Of a stretch of 12,174 nt of DNA, positions 4,600 to 12,099 are shown piece after piece. Source of the DNA: Frankiales bacterium (GTDB lineage Bacteria > Actinomycetota > Actinomycetes > Mycobacteriales > SCTD01); assembly GCA_025966295.1 (NCBI GenBank), contig JAOPVD010000001.1, positions 1-12,174 on the forward strand, read 5' to 3'. Within the stretch, counting starts at the first letter, position 1. Each line of letters starts with the position of its first letter. The notes beneath the pieces were generated by a model. It saw nothing but the letters and a program-made list of their open reading frames with translations. It was not told the DNA's origin and searched no databases. The translations under genes were made by a program, and so were the position numbers.

Positions 4600-7389
4600 T
4601 CAGAGCTTGGCCGCCCAGACCCCGCGGCCGTGCGTGGCGGCGTAGACCAGCCGCTTCACCGGGTCGACCGTCAGGCCGTAGACGGCCACGATCGGCAGGC
4701 CCGGCACGGCTGCCCAGGAGCCGCCGGCCTTCGGGTTCGCCTGCGCCAGCACCCCGAAGTCGGTGCCCAGGTAGGCCGTGCCCGAGCTCGGGTCGAGCGC
4801 GACCCCGGTGATCGGCAGGTCACCGAGGTCCCCGGACAGGTCGGTGAAGGTCGCCGTCCCGGCCGGGCTGACGCGCACGTCGAAGACGTGCCCGGGCGTG
4901 GTCGGGTCGTACGCGTCGTAACCGGAGTACGTGACGAGCGCGTGGCTGCTGTCCTTCGGGTCGACCGCGATGCCGCTGACGAACCGGTGCGGTGTCGCGT
5001 TGCTGTCGAGCCGGGTGAACGACACCGCCGCCGGGTCGGCCGCGTCGGCGTTGCGGGTCAAGAACAGCCGGCCGCGCCGGTTGCCGACCCACATCGTCCC
5101 GTCGTCCCGGGCGCTGCGGGTGATGGCCACGACGTAGTCGCCGACCCGCTTGTCCGCGCCGAACCCGGTGCCGGTCAGGTCCTGGCCGAGCGGCACCCAG
5201 TCACCGCACGGGAACGCCGGGTTGAAGTCGCCCGTGAACTCGTTGCAGTGCTTTTCCAGGTAGGCCTGGTCACCGCCGTGGTCGGTGGTCCGCCAGACGT
5301 GCTGGAGGCCGTCGAAGGCGGTGCCGCCCTTGCGTGGGTCGGCGAGGAACGGGGTGTAGAACGACGCCGCCTCACCGCTCGCGAGCAGCGGGTCGCTGAT
5401 CCAGTTCCACCCGAGCGGGTCGGTGTCGCGGAAGTTCACGTCGTGCTGCGGGGCGTAGTACGAGTGGTAGAGGATCTTGCTGCTCGTGGCGTCGAAGCCG
5501 GACTGGCCGCCGTCGCCGCCGACGCTCTCGAACGCGTCGCCGCCCTTGCGGTCGAACGCCCAGGTGCCGTTGTCCTGGGTGCCGCCGAGCAGGTCGCCGC
5601 CGCTGGGCGAGACCGAGACGCTCTGGAACTGCAGGGTCTCCAGGCCCCGGTTGATGGCGGTGTTGCGCACCGGCACGGCCGACAGCCAGGCCTTGCAGTC
5701 GAGCAGCTGGATCACCGTCAGGCCGCGGCTGTTGCAGTCGGCCGACCGGTCGGCGAAGCCGCCGGAGATCCGGTTGATGCCGCCGTCGCTGGCCAGGAGC
5801 ACGGTGCCGCCGGCGAAGGCGATGGCGTGCTGGTCGGGGTGCAGGCCGTGGCCGAAGGTGTCGTTGGTCATGTCGGTGAACGACCGGCCGGCGTCGACCG
5901 ACCGCTGCACCGCGCGTCCGTTGCTGGACGGGGTGGGGGTGAAGATCTCCTGGTACTGCATCTGGCCGCCGAGGTAGACGGTGTCCGGCTGGCCGTCCGG
6001 CGAGGCCACCGGCATGTCGTAGGAGCACTGGTCGCTGCAGTACCGGTAGGAGGCGAAGGCGCCGGGGTCGAGCGGGTCCGGGGACGACAGCGTCACGAAG
6101 GTGGGCGTCGCGGCCCGGGCGTCGTCGGTGCGCAGCAGGCCGGAGTCGCCGTCCGGCGCGCCCATGGCGTCACCGACGTAGATCCGGGTCTGCCTGCTCG
6201 GGAGGGCGACCGCGTCGAACTCGGTGCGGGCGATGGACGACAGCGTCACGTCGCCGGCACCCGGCGTGGTCCAGATCCGGTCCCACGTGCCGCCGCCGGT
6301 ACGGCGGTAGAGGCCGTAGTCGCTGAAGCTGGCGTAGTAGGTGGTGGCGTCCACCGGGTCCTGCTCGATGCGGGTCACGCCGCCCCGGAAGAAGTCGCTG
6401 CCGTTGGGGGTGCCGGGCGCCACCGGGTCGGAGCTCTCGGCGTGCGACAGCGCCCAGGTCTTGCCGCCGTCGACCGTCTCGTAGAGGCCGACCAGGGTGC
6501 TGCCCGGCGGGGTGAAGCGGCCGCCGTTGACCGCGGACGAGCCGTGCCGGGCGACGGCGGTGCCGACGAGCAGGTGCCTGCTGCTCCTGCTGTCCACGAC
6601 GACCGTGGCGATCGAGCGGCCGACCGGGAAGTCGGTGCCGTTGGGCAGCAGCGTCGGGACCCGGCTGAAGGTGAGCCCCCCGTCCCGGGAGGCGAACAGG
6701 CCGGTGCCGGCCTCGCTGTCGCTGGAGCCGTTGGGCTCGCCGGTCCCGGCGTAGATGGTGCGGCCGGCGCGGGTCAGCGAGCCGATGGCGTTGGAGGTGA
6801 TGCCGGCGCCGACCGGGCGCCAGGTCGGCTTGCTCGCCAGGGCGTTGGTGGTGCGCCAGATGCCGCCGCCGGCGGTGCCGGCCAGGACGACGCACTCGTC
6901 GCTGTCGCAGCCCGGCAGCGGCAGCAGCGCGGTGGCCCGGCCGGAGACGTTGGAGGGCACGCCGGTGTAGGTCACCGGTCCGGGTACCCGGCCGCTGTCG
7001 GGCCCGACCTGGCTGAAGCCCTTGCTGCTCTTGCCCTTGCGGGCGTAGGCGGCGCGGGCCTGGGAGGCCTGGCTCGCGGCCACCGCCGAGGCCGGGTAGG
7101 CCCGGGCCTCGTACTCCTCCTGGGCCGGGCCGCGGCTCGCCTCGCCGCCGCCGTGCAGCTTCTCGACCATGGTCGACAGGGCCGCGGCGCGCCGGTTGAG
7201 GTGACCGCCACCGGCCAGCGCGGACAGCGTCGGGGCACCGAGGCCGAGTCCCCGCACGCCTCCGGTCGAGGCCGGCGCGGCGGTCGGTGTGCCGGGCGCG
7301 GCGTTTGCCAGCCCGGCGGTGACGAGGGCCAGCGACGCGGTGCCCGCGAGCAGAGCGCGACGACGACGGGTGGAAGGACGGAGGGACAT
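4600..7389 (-). CDS. Secreted Asp-box (BNR/VPS10-like) beta-propeller protein
   Basis: A 929-residue exported protein. An Arg-rich start (TRRRR, 7-11), a hydrophobic core and ANA-AP (28-32) make a signal peptide with likely cleavage after A30; RRALL also loosely resembles a Tat motif. A low-complexity region of about 100 residues follows, then one or two beta-propellers. Asp-box-like turns are SRDGGLTF (234-241), TVDGGKTW (305-312) and SVDAGRSF (497-504). AGTAGGGIWRTTN (170-182), YAGTGEPNGSSDSEAGTGL (213-231) and the C-terminal ATHGRGVW (918-925) are typical of sortilin/VPS10-like and GH74-like bacterial propellers. Eight cysteines fall in local pairs (161/166, 451/455, 552/565, 715/728), consistent with four disulfides outside the cell. 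No anchor, sorting signal or cell-wall domain is visible, so it is probably released. The ligand or enzymatic activity is unknown; sialidase or xyloglucanase activity should not be assumed. Confidence 0.85.
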   Translation of the reverse strand: MSLRPSTRRRRALLAGTASLALVTAGLANAAPGTPTAAPASTGGVRGLGLGAPTLSALAGGGHLNRRAAALSTMVEKLHGGGEASRGPAQEEYEARAYPASAVAASQASQARAAYARKGKSSKGFSQVGPDSGRVPGPVTYTGVPSNVSGRATALLPLPGCDSDECVVLAGTAGGGIWRTTNALASKPTWRPVGAGITSNAIGSLTRAGRTIYAGTGEPNGSSDSEAGTGLFASRDGGLTFSRVPTLLPNGTDFPVGRSIATVVVDSRSSRHLLVGTAVARHGSSAVNGGRFTPPGSTLVGLYETVDGGKTWALSHAESSDPVAPGTPNGSDFFRGGVTRIEQDPVDATTYYASFSDYGLYRRTGGGTWDRIWTTPGAGDVTLSSIARTEFDAVALPSRQTRIYVGDAMGAPDGDSGLLRTDDARAATPTFVTLSSPDPLDPGAFASYRYCSDQCSYDMPVASPDGQPDTVYLGGQMQYQEIFTPTPSSNGRAVQRSVDAGRSFTDMTNDTFGHGLHPDQHAIAFAGGTVLLASDGGINRISGGFADRSADCNSRGLTVIQLLDCKAWLSAVPVRNTAINRGLETLQFQSVSVSPSGGDLLGGTQDNGTWAFDRKGGDAFESVGGDGGQSGFDATSSKILYHSYYAPQHDVNFRDTDPLGWNWISDPLLASGEAASFYTPFLADPRKGGTAFDGLQHVWRTTDHGGDQAYLEKHCNEFTGDFNPAFPCGDWVPLGQDLTGTGFGADKRVGDYVVAITRSARDDGTMWVGNRRGRLFLTRNADAADPAAVSFTRLDSNATPHRFVSGIAVDPKDSSHALVTYSGYDAYDPTTPGHVFDVRVSPAGTATFTDLSGDLGDLPITGVALDPSSGTAYLGTDFGVLAQANPKAGGSWAAVPGLPIVAVYGLTVDPVKRLVYAATHGRGVWAAKL

Positions 7390-7392
7390 CGA

Positions 7393-7399
7393 ACCTCCT
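7393..7399 (-). promoter_or_regulatory. Strong Shine-Dalgarno site of the propeller gene
   Basis: The minus strand reads AGGAGGT three bases (TCG) before the ATG, a full match to the 16S anti-SD core and by far the best ribosome site in the window. It overlaps an inverted repeat: CTCC (7403-7406) can pair with GGAG (7395-7398) across a 4-base loop, which would partly mask it. This fixes the start at 7389. Confidence 0.75.
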
Positions 7400-7400
7400 G

Positions 7401-7507
7401 GAGGAGATATCGCCCGAAGCGGACGCCCGGTGACCGTAGAGCCGGGCGGCCCCCCCGGCCAGAGCTGAATCGGGAAATCTGTCGGCCCGGAGTCAACCGG
7501 GGGCCGG
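7401..7507 (-). other. Leader/promoter region between phosphotransferase and propeller genes
   Basis: This gap should hold the propeller gene's promoter. On the minus strand TTGACT (7496-7491) is a good -35 hexamer, but the best -10 at a plausible distance is only GATTCA (7471-7466, spacer 19), so the promoter is tentative. TACGGT further downstream is another possible -10. GCCGGG (7441-7446) and CCCGGC (7454-7459) form a 6-bp stem with a 7-base loop and no T-tract, so I do not call it a terminator. The stretch is slightly less GC-rich around 7466-7481 than its surroundings. Confidence 0.3.
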
Positions 7508-8413
7508 TCAGAAGGCGTCCGGCTCCAGCAGCTCCTCGACCCAGGCCGGCGCCGCCTCGGCGTGCTCGCCCGGGTCGACCCCTTGGAGGGCCCGCAGCCA
7601 GGCGGCCGCGCGGCCGACCTTGCCGACCCGGGTGGCGATCAGGGCGTAGTACTCGAGCTCCACCCGGCTGTGCCCGTCCGTCCACGCCTCGAGGTAGGCG
7701 TCGCGCAGCCGGACCAGCTCGGGGGCGCCCGGCGCGAGCGACCAGCGGTGCGCGACCGACCGGAGCGTGACGAGCAGCGAGCAGAACGGGTGCGCCAGCG
7801 CGGCGTCGCCCCAGTCGAAGATGACGTGGTCGGCGAAGACGTTGCCGTCGTGCAGGTCGTCGTGCTGCACGGTCGGTGTGATGCCGGACCCGGCCAACTC
7901 CTCGCACCAGGTCTCGAAGCGGGGCTGCAGCGCCCGCAGCGCCGCGAGCGGTCCGACCGGGAGCTCGCCGAGCAGCCGGTCCAGCAGCGCCGGCATCCGG
8001 TCGGGGCGGAGGTCGTCGGCGCCCGGCAGCGGGCGGCCCTCGACCGTGCGCTGCAGCTGGGCGTACTTGGGCAGCGCCTGCTCCCACGCGCCCAGGTCCG
8101 GGTCGCGGTCCAGCACGCTGCGCAGCGTCGGCCCGCCGTCGGGCAGCAGCTGCCAGCCGCGGTCGACGTCGACCGCGTCGGGGACGAGCAGGTGCGGGGC
8201 GCCGTACTCGGTGAGGGCCTGCACGAGCCCGGCCTCGAAGGCGGTGCCGGGGCCGCCGGCCTTCAGCCAGCGGACGCCGTTGGCGGTCGGGATGCGCAGC
8301 GCGGTCGACCACGGGCGCACGTGCGGCTGCGTCACCGGCCCGGTGGGCGCGGCGCCGTGCTCGGCCGCCCAGGCCAGCGCCGCGGCGCGCCAGGCGTCGG
8401 AGGTCCACTCCAT
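7508..8413 (-). CDS. APH-fold phosphotransferase (aminoglycoside phosphotransferase/choline kinase family)
   Basis: A 301-residue protein with the kinase-like APH fold. WLKAGGPGTAFEAGLVQAL (49-67) supplies the candidate ATP-binding lysine K51 and the helix glutamate E60. VQHDDLHDGNVF (182-193) is the Brenner-type catalytic loop with base D186 and metal ligand N191, and VIFDWGDAALAHPF (197-210) is the DFG-equivalent with D200. The catalytic set is intact, so it should transfer phosphate from ATP to a small hydroxylated or amino compound. The family is very diverse, and nothing here identifies an antibiotic substrate; a chromosomal orphan of this kind is more often a metabolite kinase. ATG at 8413 is preceded by no clear Shine-Dalgarno. 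It is divergent from thyX, and the propeller gene lies 118 bp downstream on the same strand with its own strong ribosome site. Confidence 0.85.
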   Translation of the reverse strand: MEWTSDAWRAAALAWAAEHGAAPTGPVTQPHVRPWSTALRIPTANGVRWLKAGGPGTAFEAGLVQALTEYGAPHLLVPDAVDVDRGWQLLPDGGPTLRSVLDRDPDLGAWEQALPKYAQLQRTVEGRPLPGADDLRPDRMPALLDRLLGELPVGPLAALRALQPRFETWCEELAGSGITPTVQHDDLHDGNVFADHVIFDWGDAALAHPFCSLLVTLRSVAHRWSLAPGAPELVRLRDAYLEAWTDGHSRVELEYYALIATRVGKVGRAAAWLRALQGVDPGEHAEAAPAWVEELLEPDAF

Positions 8414-8475
8414 GACCGCTCATCAGACCACAGGGCGATCGGCGCGGCTCGGGCCCGGCGCCCGGGGCCCCCGGC

Positions 8476-8481
8476 TACCCT
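8476..8481 (+). promoter_or_regulatory. Putative -10 box of thyX
   Basis: TACCCT within GGCTACCCTGG fits the actinobacterial TANNNT -10 box. It lies in the 124-bp gap between the divergent phosphotransferase and thyX genes and would give a 5' leader of about 50 bases. No clear -35 is visible. Confidence 0.4.
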
Positions 8482-8537
8482 GGTGGTGCCGCTCTTCCCC
8501 TCCCGCGGCCCGCTGTCCGCCGTACGGAGAAGCAGTC

Positions 8538-9299
8538 TTGTCTGAAGGTCCGGCCCTCGCGCCGCTCAAGGTCCAGGTCATCGGCTACACCCCCTTCGAG
8601 CCCCCGGTGGACGTGCCGGGGGAGACCGACGTGGACGGCGGCCAGGCGCTCGCCGAGTTCGCCGGCCGGGCCTGCTACCAGAGCTGGAGCAAGCCCAACC
8701 CGGCGACGGCCACCAACGCCGGCTACCTGCAGCACATCCTTGAGGTCGGCCACCTGTCGGTGCTCGAGCACGGCTCGGTGAGCTTCTACCTCACCGGCAT
8801 CAGCCGCTCGCTCACGCACGAGCTGATCCGGCACCGGCACTTCTCCTACAGCCAGCTGTCGCAGCGGTACGTGCCCGAGCGCGACGCCGCGATGGTCGAG
8901 CCCGGCGTCATCGCCGACGACCCAGAGCTGCACGCCCTGTTCATGGAGGCGGCCGAGGCCTCCCTGCAGAGCTACACCAAGCTGCTCGAGGGCCTGGAGA
9001 AGAAGTTCGCCGACGTCGAGAACGTCACGGCCCGGCGCAAGCAGGCCCGGCAGGCCGCCCGCGCGGTGCTCCCGAACGCCACCGAGACGCGCATCGTGGT
9101 GACCGGCAACTACCGGGCGATGCGGCACTTCGTGGCGATGCGGGCCTCCGAGCACGCCGACGTCGAGATCCGTGAGCTGGCCATCGCGATGCTGCGCGAG
9201 CTGCAGCGGGTGGCCCCGAACGCCTTCTCCGACTTCGTCATCGCGCGACTCAGCGACGGCACCGAGGTTGCGTCCAGCCCGCTGGTGGGCGAGGGCTGA
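8538..9299 (+). CDS. thyX: Flavin-dependent thymidylate synthase
   Basis: ThyX converts dUMP to dTMP using methylene-tetrahydrofolate as carbon donor and FAD/NADPH as reductant, replacing or supplementing ThyA. The 253-residue protein contains the diagnostic ThyX motif RHRX7S, seen as RHRHFSYSQLSQR (98-110). The C-terminal ARAVLPNATETRIVVTGNYR (174-193) and MRASEHADVEIREL (201-214) segments form the FAD/dUMP-binding part. The open frame extends far upstream, but TTG at 8538 is chosen because GGAG (8526-8529) precedes it and the protein then has normal length, close to the ~250 residues of the M. tuberculosis enzyme. It heads a same-strand run with the EAL gene, dapA and rnj, the actinobacterial thyX-dapA-rnj order. 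Whether thyA also exists cannot be seen here. Confidence 0.96.
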   Translation: MSEGPALAPLKVQVIGYTPFEPPVDVPGETDVDGGQALAEFAGRACYQSWSKPNPATATNAGYLQHILEVGHLSVLEHGSVSFYLTGISRSLTHELIRHRHFSYSQLSQRYVPERDAAMVEPGVIADDPELHALFMEAAEASLQSYTKLLEGLEKKFADVENVTARRKQARQAARAVLPNATETRIVVTGNYRAMRHFVAMRASEHADVEIRELAIAMLRELQRVAPNAFSDFVIARLSDGTEVASSPLVGEG

Positions 9300-9363
9300 G
9301 CCGGGACAAGATGGTCACATCGGGCCATGGCGCCCAGGTGCACTAGAACCGCATTCTTCCCGA

Positions 9364-10158
9364 GTGCCCCTGACCCGGACGCAGCTGCCGACCCCCCGCG
9401 CCAGTGGCTCCGGGCTGCCCGATCTGGGCGCCGAGCTGGCTTGCGGCGGCGACGCCCTCAGCGTCCGCTACCAGCCGCAGGTCGAGCTCGTGACCGGCCG
9501 CGTCACCGCGGTCGAGGCCGTCCCCTACTGGCAGCACCCGGAGCACGGCGAGCTGGCCCTCGGTGACCTGACCGGCGTGGAGCCGGCGCTGCTCGCCGCC
9601 GCCGGCGAGCAGCTGCTGGCCCGGGCCGTCGGCCAGGTGGTGGCCTGGCGCGCGCTGCCCGGTCGGTCGGACCTGCAGCTCTCGCTCGGGCTCAGCGACG
9701 TCGAGCTGCGGCGGCCGGAGCGGCTGCTGTCCGTGCTGCACGGCGCCGGGCTGCCGGCCCACGCCCTGGTCGTGGGCGTGCTCGAGGATGTGGTCTCCCA
9801 CAAGGGCGCGGTCGCGGCGCTGGAGGCCTTCGTGAGCGCGGGCGTGCAGCTCGCGCTCGACCGCTTCGGCACCGGCGCGGCGTCCCTGCACCACCTGCGC
9901 GCGCTGCCGGTCTCGGTGCTGCGGGTGGACGCCAGCTTCGTCGCCGGCCTCGGCAGCAACCCCCGCGACGAGGCGATCGTGCGGGCCCTGACGGCGCTGA
10001 CCGCCGACCTGGGCGCCCGCTGCCTCGCCGACGGGGTCGCGGTGGACCGGCAGCTGGCCTGGCTGGTGGACAACGAGGTGCCGCTGGGCCAGGGCCCGCT
10101 GCTGCACCGGTCGCGCAGCGCGCCGGACCTGACCGCCCTGCTGCGCGAAGTCGGCTGA
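9364..10158 (+). CDS. Stand-alone degenerate EAL-domain protein (probably inactive phosphodiesterase)
   Basis: A 264-residue protein with a ~33-residue low-complexity N-terminus and one EAL-fold domain (about 34-260); no GGDEF, PAS or membrane segment is present. Fold landmarks are RYQPQVELVTGRVTAVEAV (35-53), LDRFGTGAASLHHL (165-178), LRVDASFVAGL (186-196) and ADGVAV (222-227). Compared with active c-di-GMP phosphodiesterases, EAL reads E51-A-V. The metal-binding Asn is replaced around S107 (LQLSLGLS), DDFG has become D166-R167-F-G, the catalytic Lys of LKID is R187, and the Glu of EGVE is D223. Loss of several metal and catalytic positions argues against hydrolysis and for a binding or scaffold role. 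GTG at 9364 is the first plausible start after thyX and has no Shine-Dalgarno, so the exact N-terminus is uncertain. It sits 64 bp after thyX and 43 bp before dapA. Confidence 0.82.
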   Translation: MPLTRTQLPTPRASGSGLPDLGAELACGGDALSVRYQPQVELVTGRVTAVEAVPYWQHPEHGELALGDLTGVEPALLAAAGEQLLARAVGQVVAWRALPGRSDLQLSLGLSDVELRRPERLLSVLHGAGLPAHALVVGVLEDVVSHKGAVAALEAFVSAGVQLALDRFGTGAASLHHLRALPVSVLRVDASFVAGLGSNPRDEAIVRALTALTADLGARCLADGVAVDRQLAWLVDNEVPLGQGPLLHRSRSAPDLTALLREVG

Positions 10159-10188
10159 GACCTCACGGCTGCCTGGAACACCGCCGGG

Positions 10189-10194
10189 TAGCCT
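10189..10194 (+). promoter_or_regulatory. Putative -10 box, leaderless promoter of dapA
   Basis: TAGCCT is followed by 7 bases (CCGGGTC) and then the dapA ATG. This spacing puts the transcription start at the A of the ATG, a typical actinobacterial leaderless promoter. It agrees with the absence of a Shine-Dalgarno before dapA and would let dapA-rnj be transcribed independently of thyX. Confidence 0.55.
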
Positions 10195-10201
10195 CCGGGT
10201 C

Positions 10202-11086
10202 ATGACCTCGACCCCCTTCGGCCGCGTGCTGACCGCCATGGTCACGCCGCTCACCGCCGACGGTGCGCTCGACCTCGCGCGGGCGGCCGAGCTGGCCGAC
10301 CGGCTCGTCTCCCAGGGCAACGACGGGCTCGTCGTGTCCGGCACCACCGGGGAGGCGCCCACCACCAGCCGCGAGGAGAAGGCGGACCTGCTCCGCGCCG
10401 TCGTCGACGCGGTCGGCGGCCGGGCGCACGTCCTGGCCGGCGTCGGCAGCAACGACACCGCGCACTCCGTGGAGCTCGCCCGCGACGCCGAGAAGGCGGG
10501 CGTCACCGGGCTGCTGTCGGTCACGCCCTACTACTCCAAGCCGCCGCAGTCCGGCATCGTCGCGCACAGCCTGGAGATCGCCGAGGCGACCGCGCTGCCG
10601 GTGATGCTCTACGACATCCCGCACCGGACCGGGGTGGCCCTCGCGCACCGGACGCTGCTCGAGCTCGGTCGGCACCCGCAGGTCGTCGCGGTCAAGGACG
10701 CCAAGGACGACCTGGCGGCCACATCGCGCCTGCTCGCCGAGAGCGACCTCGCGGTCTACTCCGGCACCGACGCCCTCAACCTGCCGCTGCTGTCCCTCGG
10801 CGCGGTCGGCCTGGTGAGCGTGGTCAGCCACATCGTCACGCCGCAGCTCGTCGAGCTCCTGAACGCCTGGGAGGCCCGCGACGTGGCCCGCGCGCAGGCC
10901 CTCAACCTCCAGCTCCAGCCCGTCTACACCGGACTGTTCCGGACCCAAGGAGTCATCTTGACGAAGGCGGCGCTCCAGCTGCTCGGGTTCCCGGTCGGCC
11001 CCGTGCGGCTGCCCCTCGTGGACGCCACGGTCGACGAGGTCGTCACCCTGCGCGAGGACCTCCGCCGGGCCGGGGTGCTCGCGTGA
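10202..11086 (+). CDS. dapA: 4-hydroxy-tetrahydrodipicolinate synthase
   Basis: DapA condenses pyruvate with aspartate semialdehyde, the first committed step of diaminopimelate/lysine synthesis. The 294-residue TIM-barrel protein is of normal length. GTTGE (47-51) binds the pyruvate carboxylate; VTPYYSKP (107-114) gives Y111 of the Thr-Tyr-Tyr proton relay, with T49 and Y137 the other members. YDIPHRTG (137-144) carries R142, which binds the aspartate-semialdehyde carboxylate, and VAVKDAKDD (162-170) carries the Schiff-base lysine K165. YSGTDALNLPLLSLGAVGLVS (186-206) is the usual later barrel block. ATG at 10202 is chosen on alignment and on the leaderless promoter. It overlaps the RNase J gene by 4 bp (GTGA). 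Its product is the precursor of the DapB substrate; that gene is upstream on the same strand. Confidence 0.97.
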   Translation: MTSTPFGRVLTAMVTPLTADGALDLARAAELADRLVSQGNDGLVVSGTTGEAPTTSREEKADLLRAVVDAVGGRAHVLAGVGSNDTAHSVELARDAEKAGVTGLLSVTPYYSKPPQSGIVAHSLEIAEATALPVMLYDIPHRTGVALAHRTLLELGRHPQVVAVKDAKDDLAATSRLLAESDLAVYSGTDALNLPLLSLGAVGLVSVVSHIVTPQLVELLNAWEARDVARAQALNLQLQPVYTGLFRTQGVILTKAALQLLGFPVGPVRLPLVDATVDEVVTLREDLRRAGVLA

Positions 11087-12099
11087 GCCACCCCCACCCC
11101 GAGCTCGGTGCGCCCCCGCCCCTGCCGGCGGGCGGGCTGCGCGTCGTCGCGCTTGGCGGCCTGGGCGAGATCGGCCGCAACATGACGGTCTTCGAGTACG
11201 ACGGGTCCTTGCTCGTCGTCGACTGCGGGGTGCTGTTCCCGGAGACCGAGCAGCCCGGCGTGGACCTGATCCTGCCGGACTTCAGCTACATCCGGGACCG
11301 GCTCGACGACATCGTGGCGGTGGTGCTGACGCACGGCCACGAGGACCACGTCGGTGCCGTGCCCTACCTGCTCCGCGAGCGCGGCAACATCCCGATCATC
11401 GGCAGCCGCTTCACGCTGGCGCTGCTGCAGGCCAAGCTCAAAGAGCACCGGATCGTGCCGAAGGTCGATCAGGTCGCGGAGGGCGAGCGCCGTACCGTCG
11501 GCCCCTTCGACCTCGAGTTCTTCGCGGTCAACCACTCCATCCCGGACGCCCTGGCCGTCGCCATCCGCACCGACGCCGGCCTGGTCCTGCACACCGGTGA
11601 CTTCAAGATGGACCAGCTGCCGCTGGACGGCCGGCTCACCGACCTGGGCGGCTTCGCCCGTCTCGGCGGCGAGGGCGTCGACCTGCTGCTGTCGGACTCC
11701 ACCAACGCCGAGGTCCCCGGCTTCGTGACCTCCGAGCGCGAGATCGGCCCGGTCCTCGACGAAGTGGTCCGCACCGCCACCCGCCGGGTCATCGTCGCCT
11801 GCTTCGCCTCCCACGTGCACCGCGTCCAGCAGGTGCTCGACGCGGCCGAGCACCACGGCCGCAAGGTGGCCTTCGTCGGCCGCTCGATGGTGCGCAACAT
11901 GGGCGTCGCCTCCGACCTGGGGCTGCTGCGCATCCCCGCCGGCATCGTCGTCGAGATGCGGGACATCGAGAAGCTCGAGGCCAACAAGGTCGTGCTCATC
12001 TCCACCGGCTCGCAGGGCGAGCCGCTGTCGGCGCTGTCTCGGATGGCACGACGACAATGGCCAGCAGCAGAAATGGGAAGGCCAGCGCCGCGTCGGTGA
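11083..12099 (+). CDS. rnj: Ribonuclease J, C-terminally truncated by a sequence junction
   Basis: RNase J is a metallo-beta-lactamase/beta-CASP ribonuclease with endonuclease and 5'-to-3' exonuclease activity in mRNA decay and rRNA processing. The GTG start overlaps the dapA stop. VALGGLGEIGRNM (22-34), HGHEDH (84-89: H84, H86, D88, H89), H151 and D173 (HTGDFK) form the two-zinc site. SDSTNAE (204-210) and STGSQGEP (307-314) belong to the beta-CASP part. Homology continues to SRMA at residues 319-322 and then stops; a 16-residue unrelated tail, RRQWPAAEMGRPAPRR, ends at a TGA. Complete proteins are about 555-560 residues, so the last beta-CASP His motif, the second half of the lactamase domain and the C-terminal dimerisation domain are missing. 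The truncation coincides with a switch to foreign sequence, so the product as written is unlikely to be functional. Confidence 0.93.
   Translation: MSHPHPELGAPPPLPAGGLRVVALGGLGEIGRNMTVFEYDGSLLVVDCGVLFPETEQPGVDLILPDFSYIRDRLDDIVAVVLTHGHEDHVGAVPYLLRERGNIPIIGSRFTLALLQAKLKEHRIVPKVDQVAEGERRTVGPFDLEFFAVNHSIPDALAVAIRTDAGLVLHTGDFKMDQLPLDGRLTDLGGFARLGGEGVDLLLSDSTNAEVPGFVTSEREIGPVLDEVVRTATRRVIVACFASHVHRVQQVLDAAEHHGRKVAFVGRSMVRNMGVASDLGLLRIPAGIVVEMRDIEKLEANKVVLISTGSQGEPLSALSRMARRQWPAAEMGRPAPRR

Noticed and set aside
4600..7389. Active sialidase or GH74 xyloglucanase
   Set aside because: Asp-box turns are structural only; I could not place the catalytic residues of either family.
7441..7459. Terminator hairpin after the phosphotransferase gene
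   Set aside because: The 6-bp GC stem with 7-base loop has no T-tract; such stems are common by chance at this GC content.
4417..7770. Very long (1117-codon) plus-strand open frame opposite the propeller gene
   Set aside because: Its translation is low-complexity Arg/Gly/Val/Ala-rich and matches nothing. In ~74% GC DNA, stop-free antisense frames are expected, and the minus-strand frame has a signal peptide, a strong ribosome site and recognisable motifs.
7508..8413. Aminoglycoside resistance gene
   Set aside because: The APH fold is clear, but there is no similarity I can recognise to a specific resistance enzyme and no mobile context.
11083..12099. A naturally short RNase J
   Set aside because: The truncation point coincides with the start of an unrelated, lower-GC sequence coding on the other strand, so it reflects the junction rather than a short family member.
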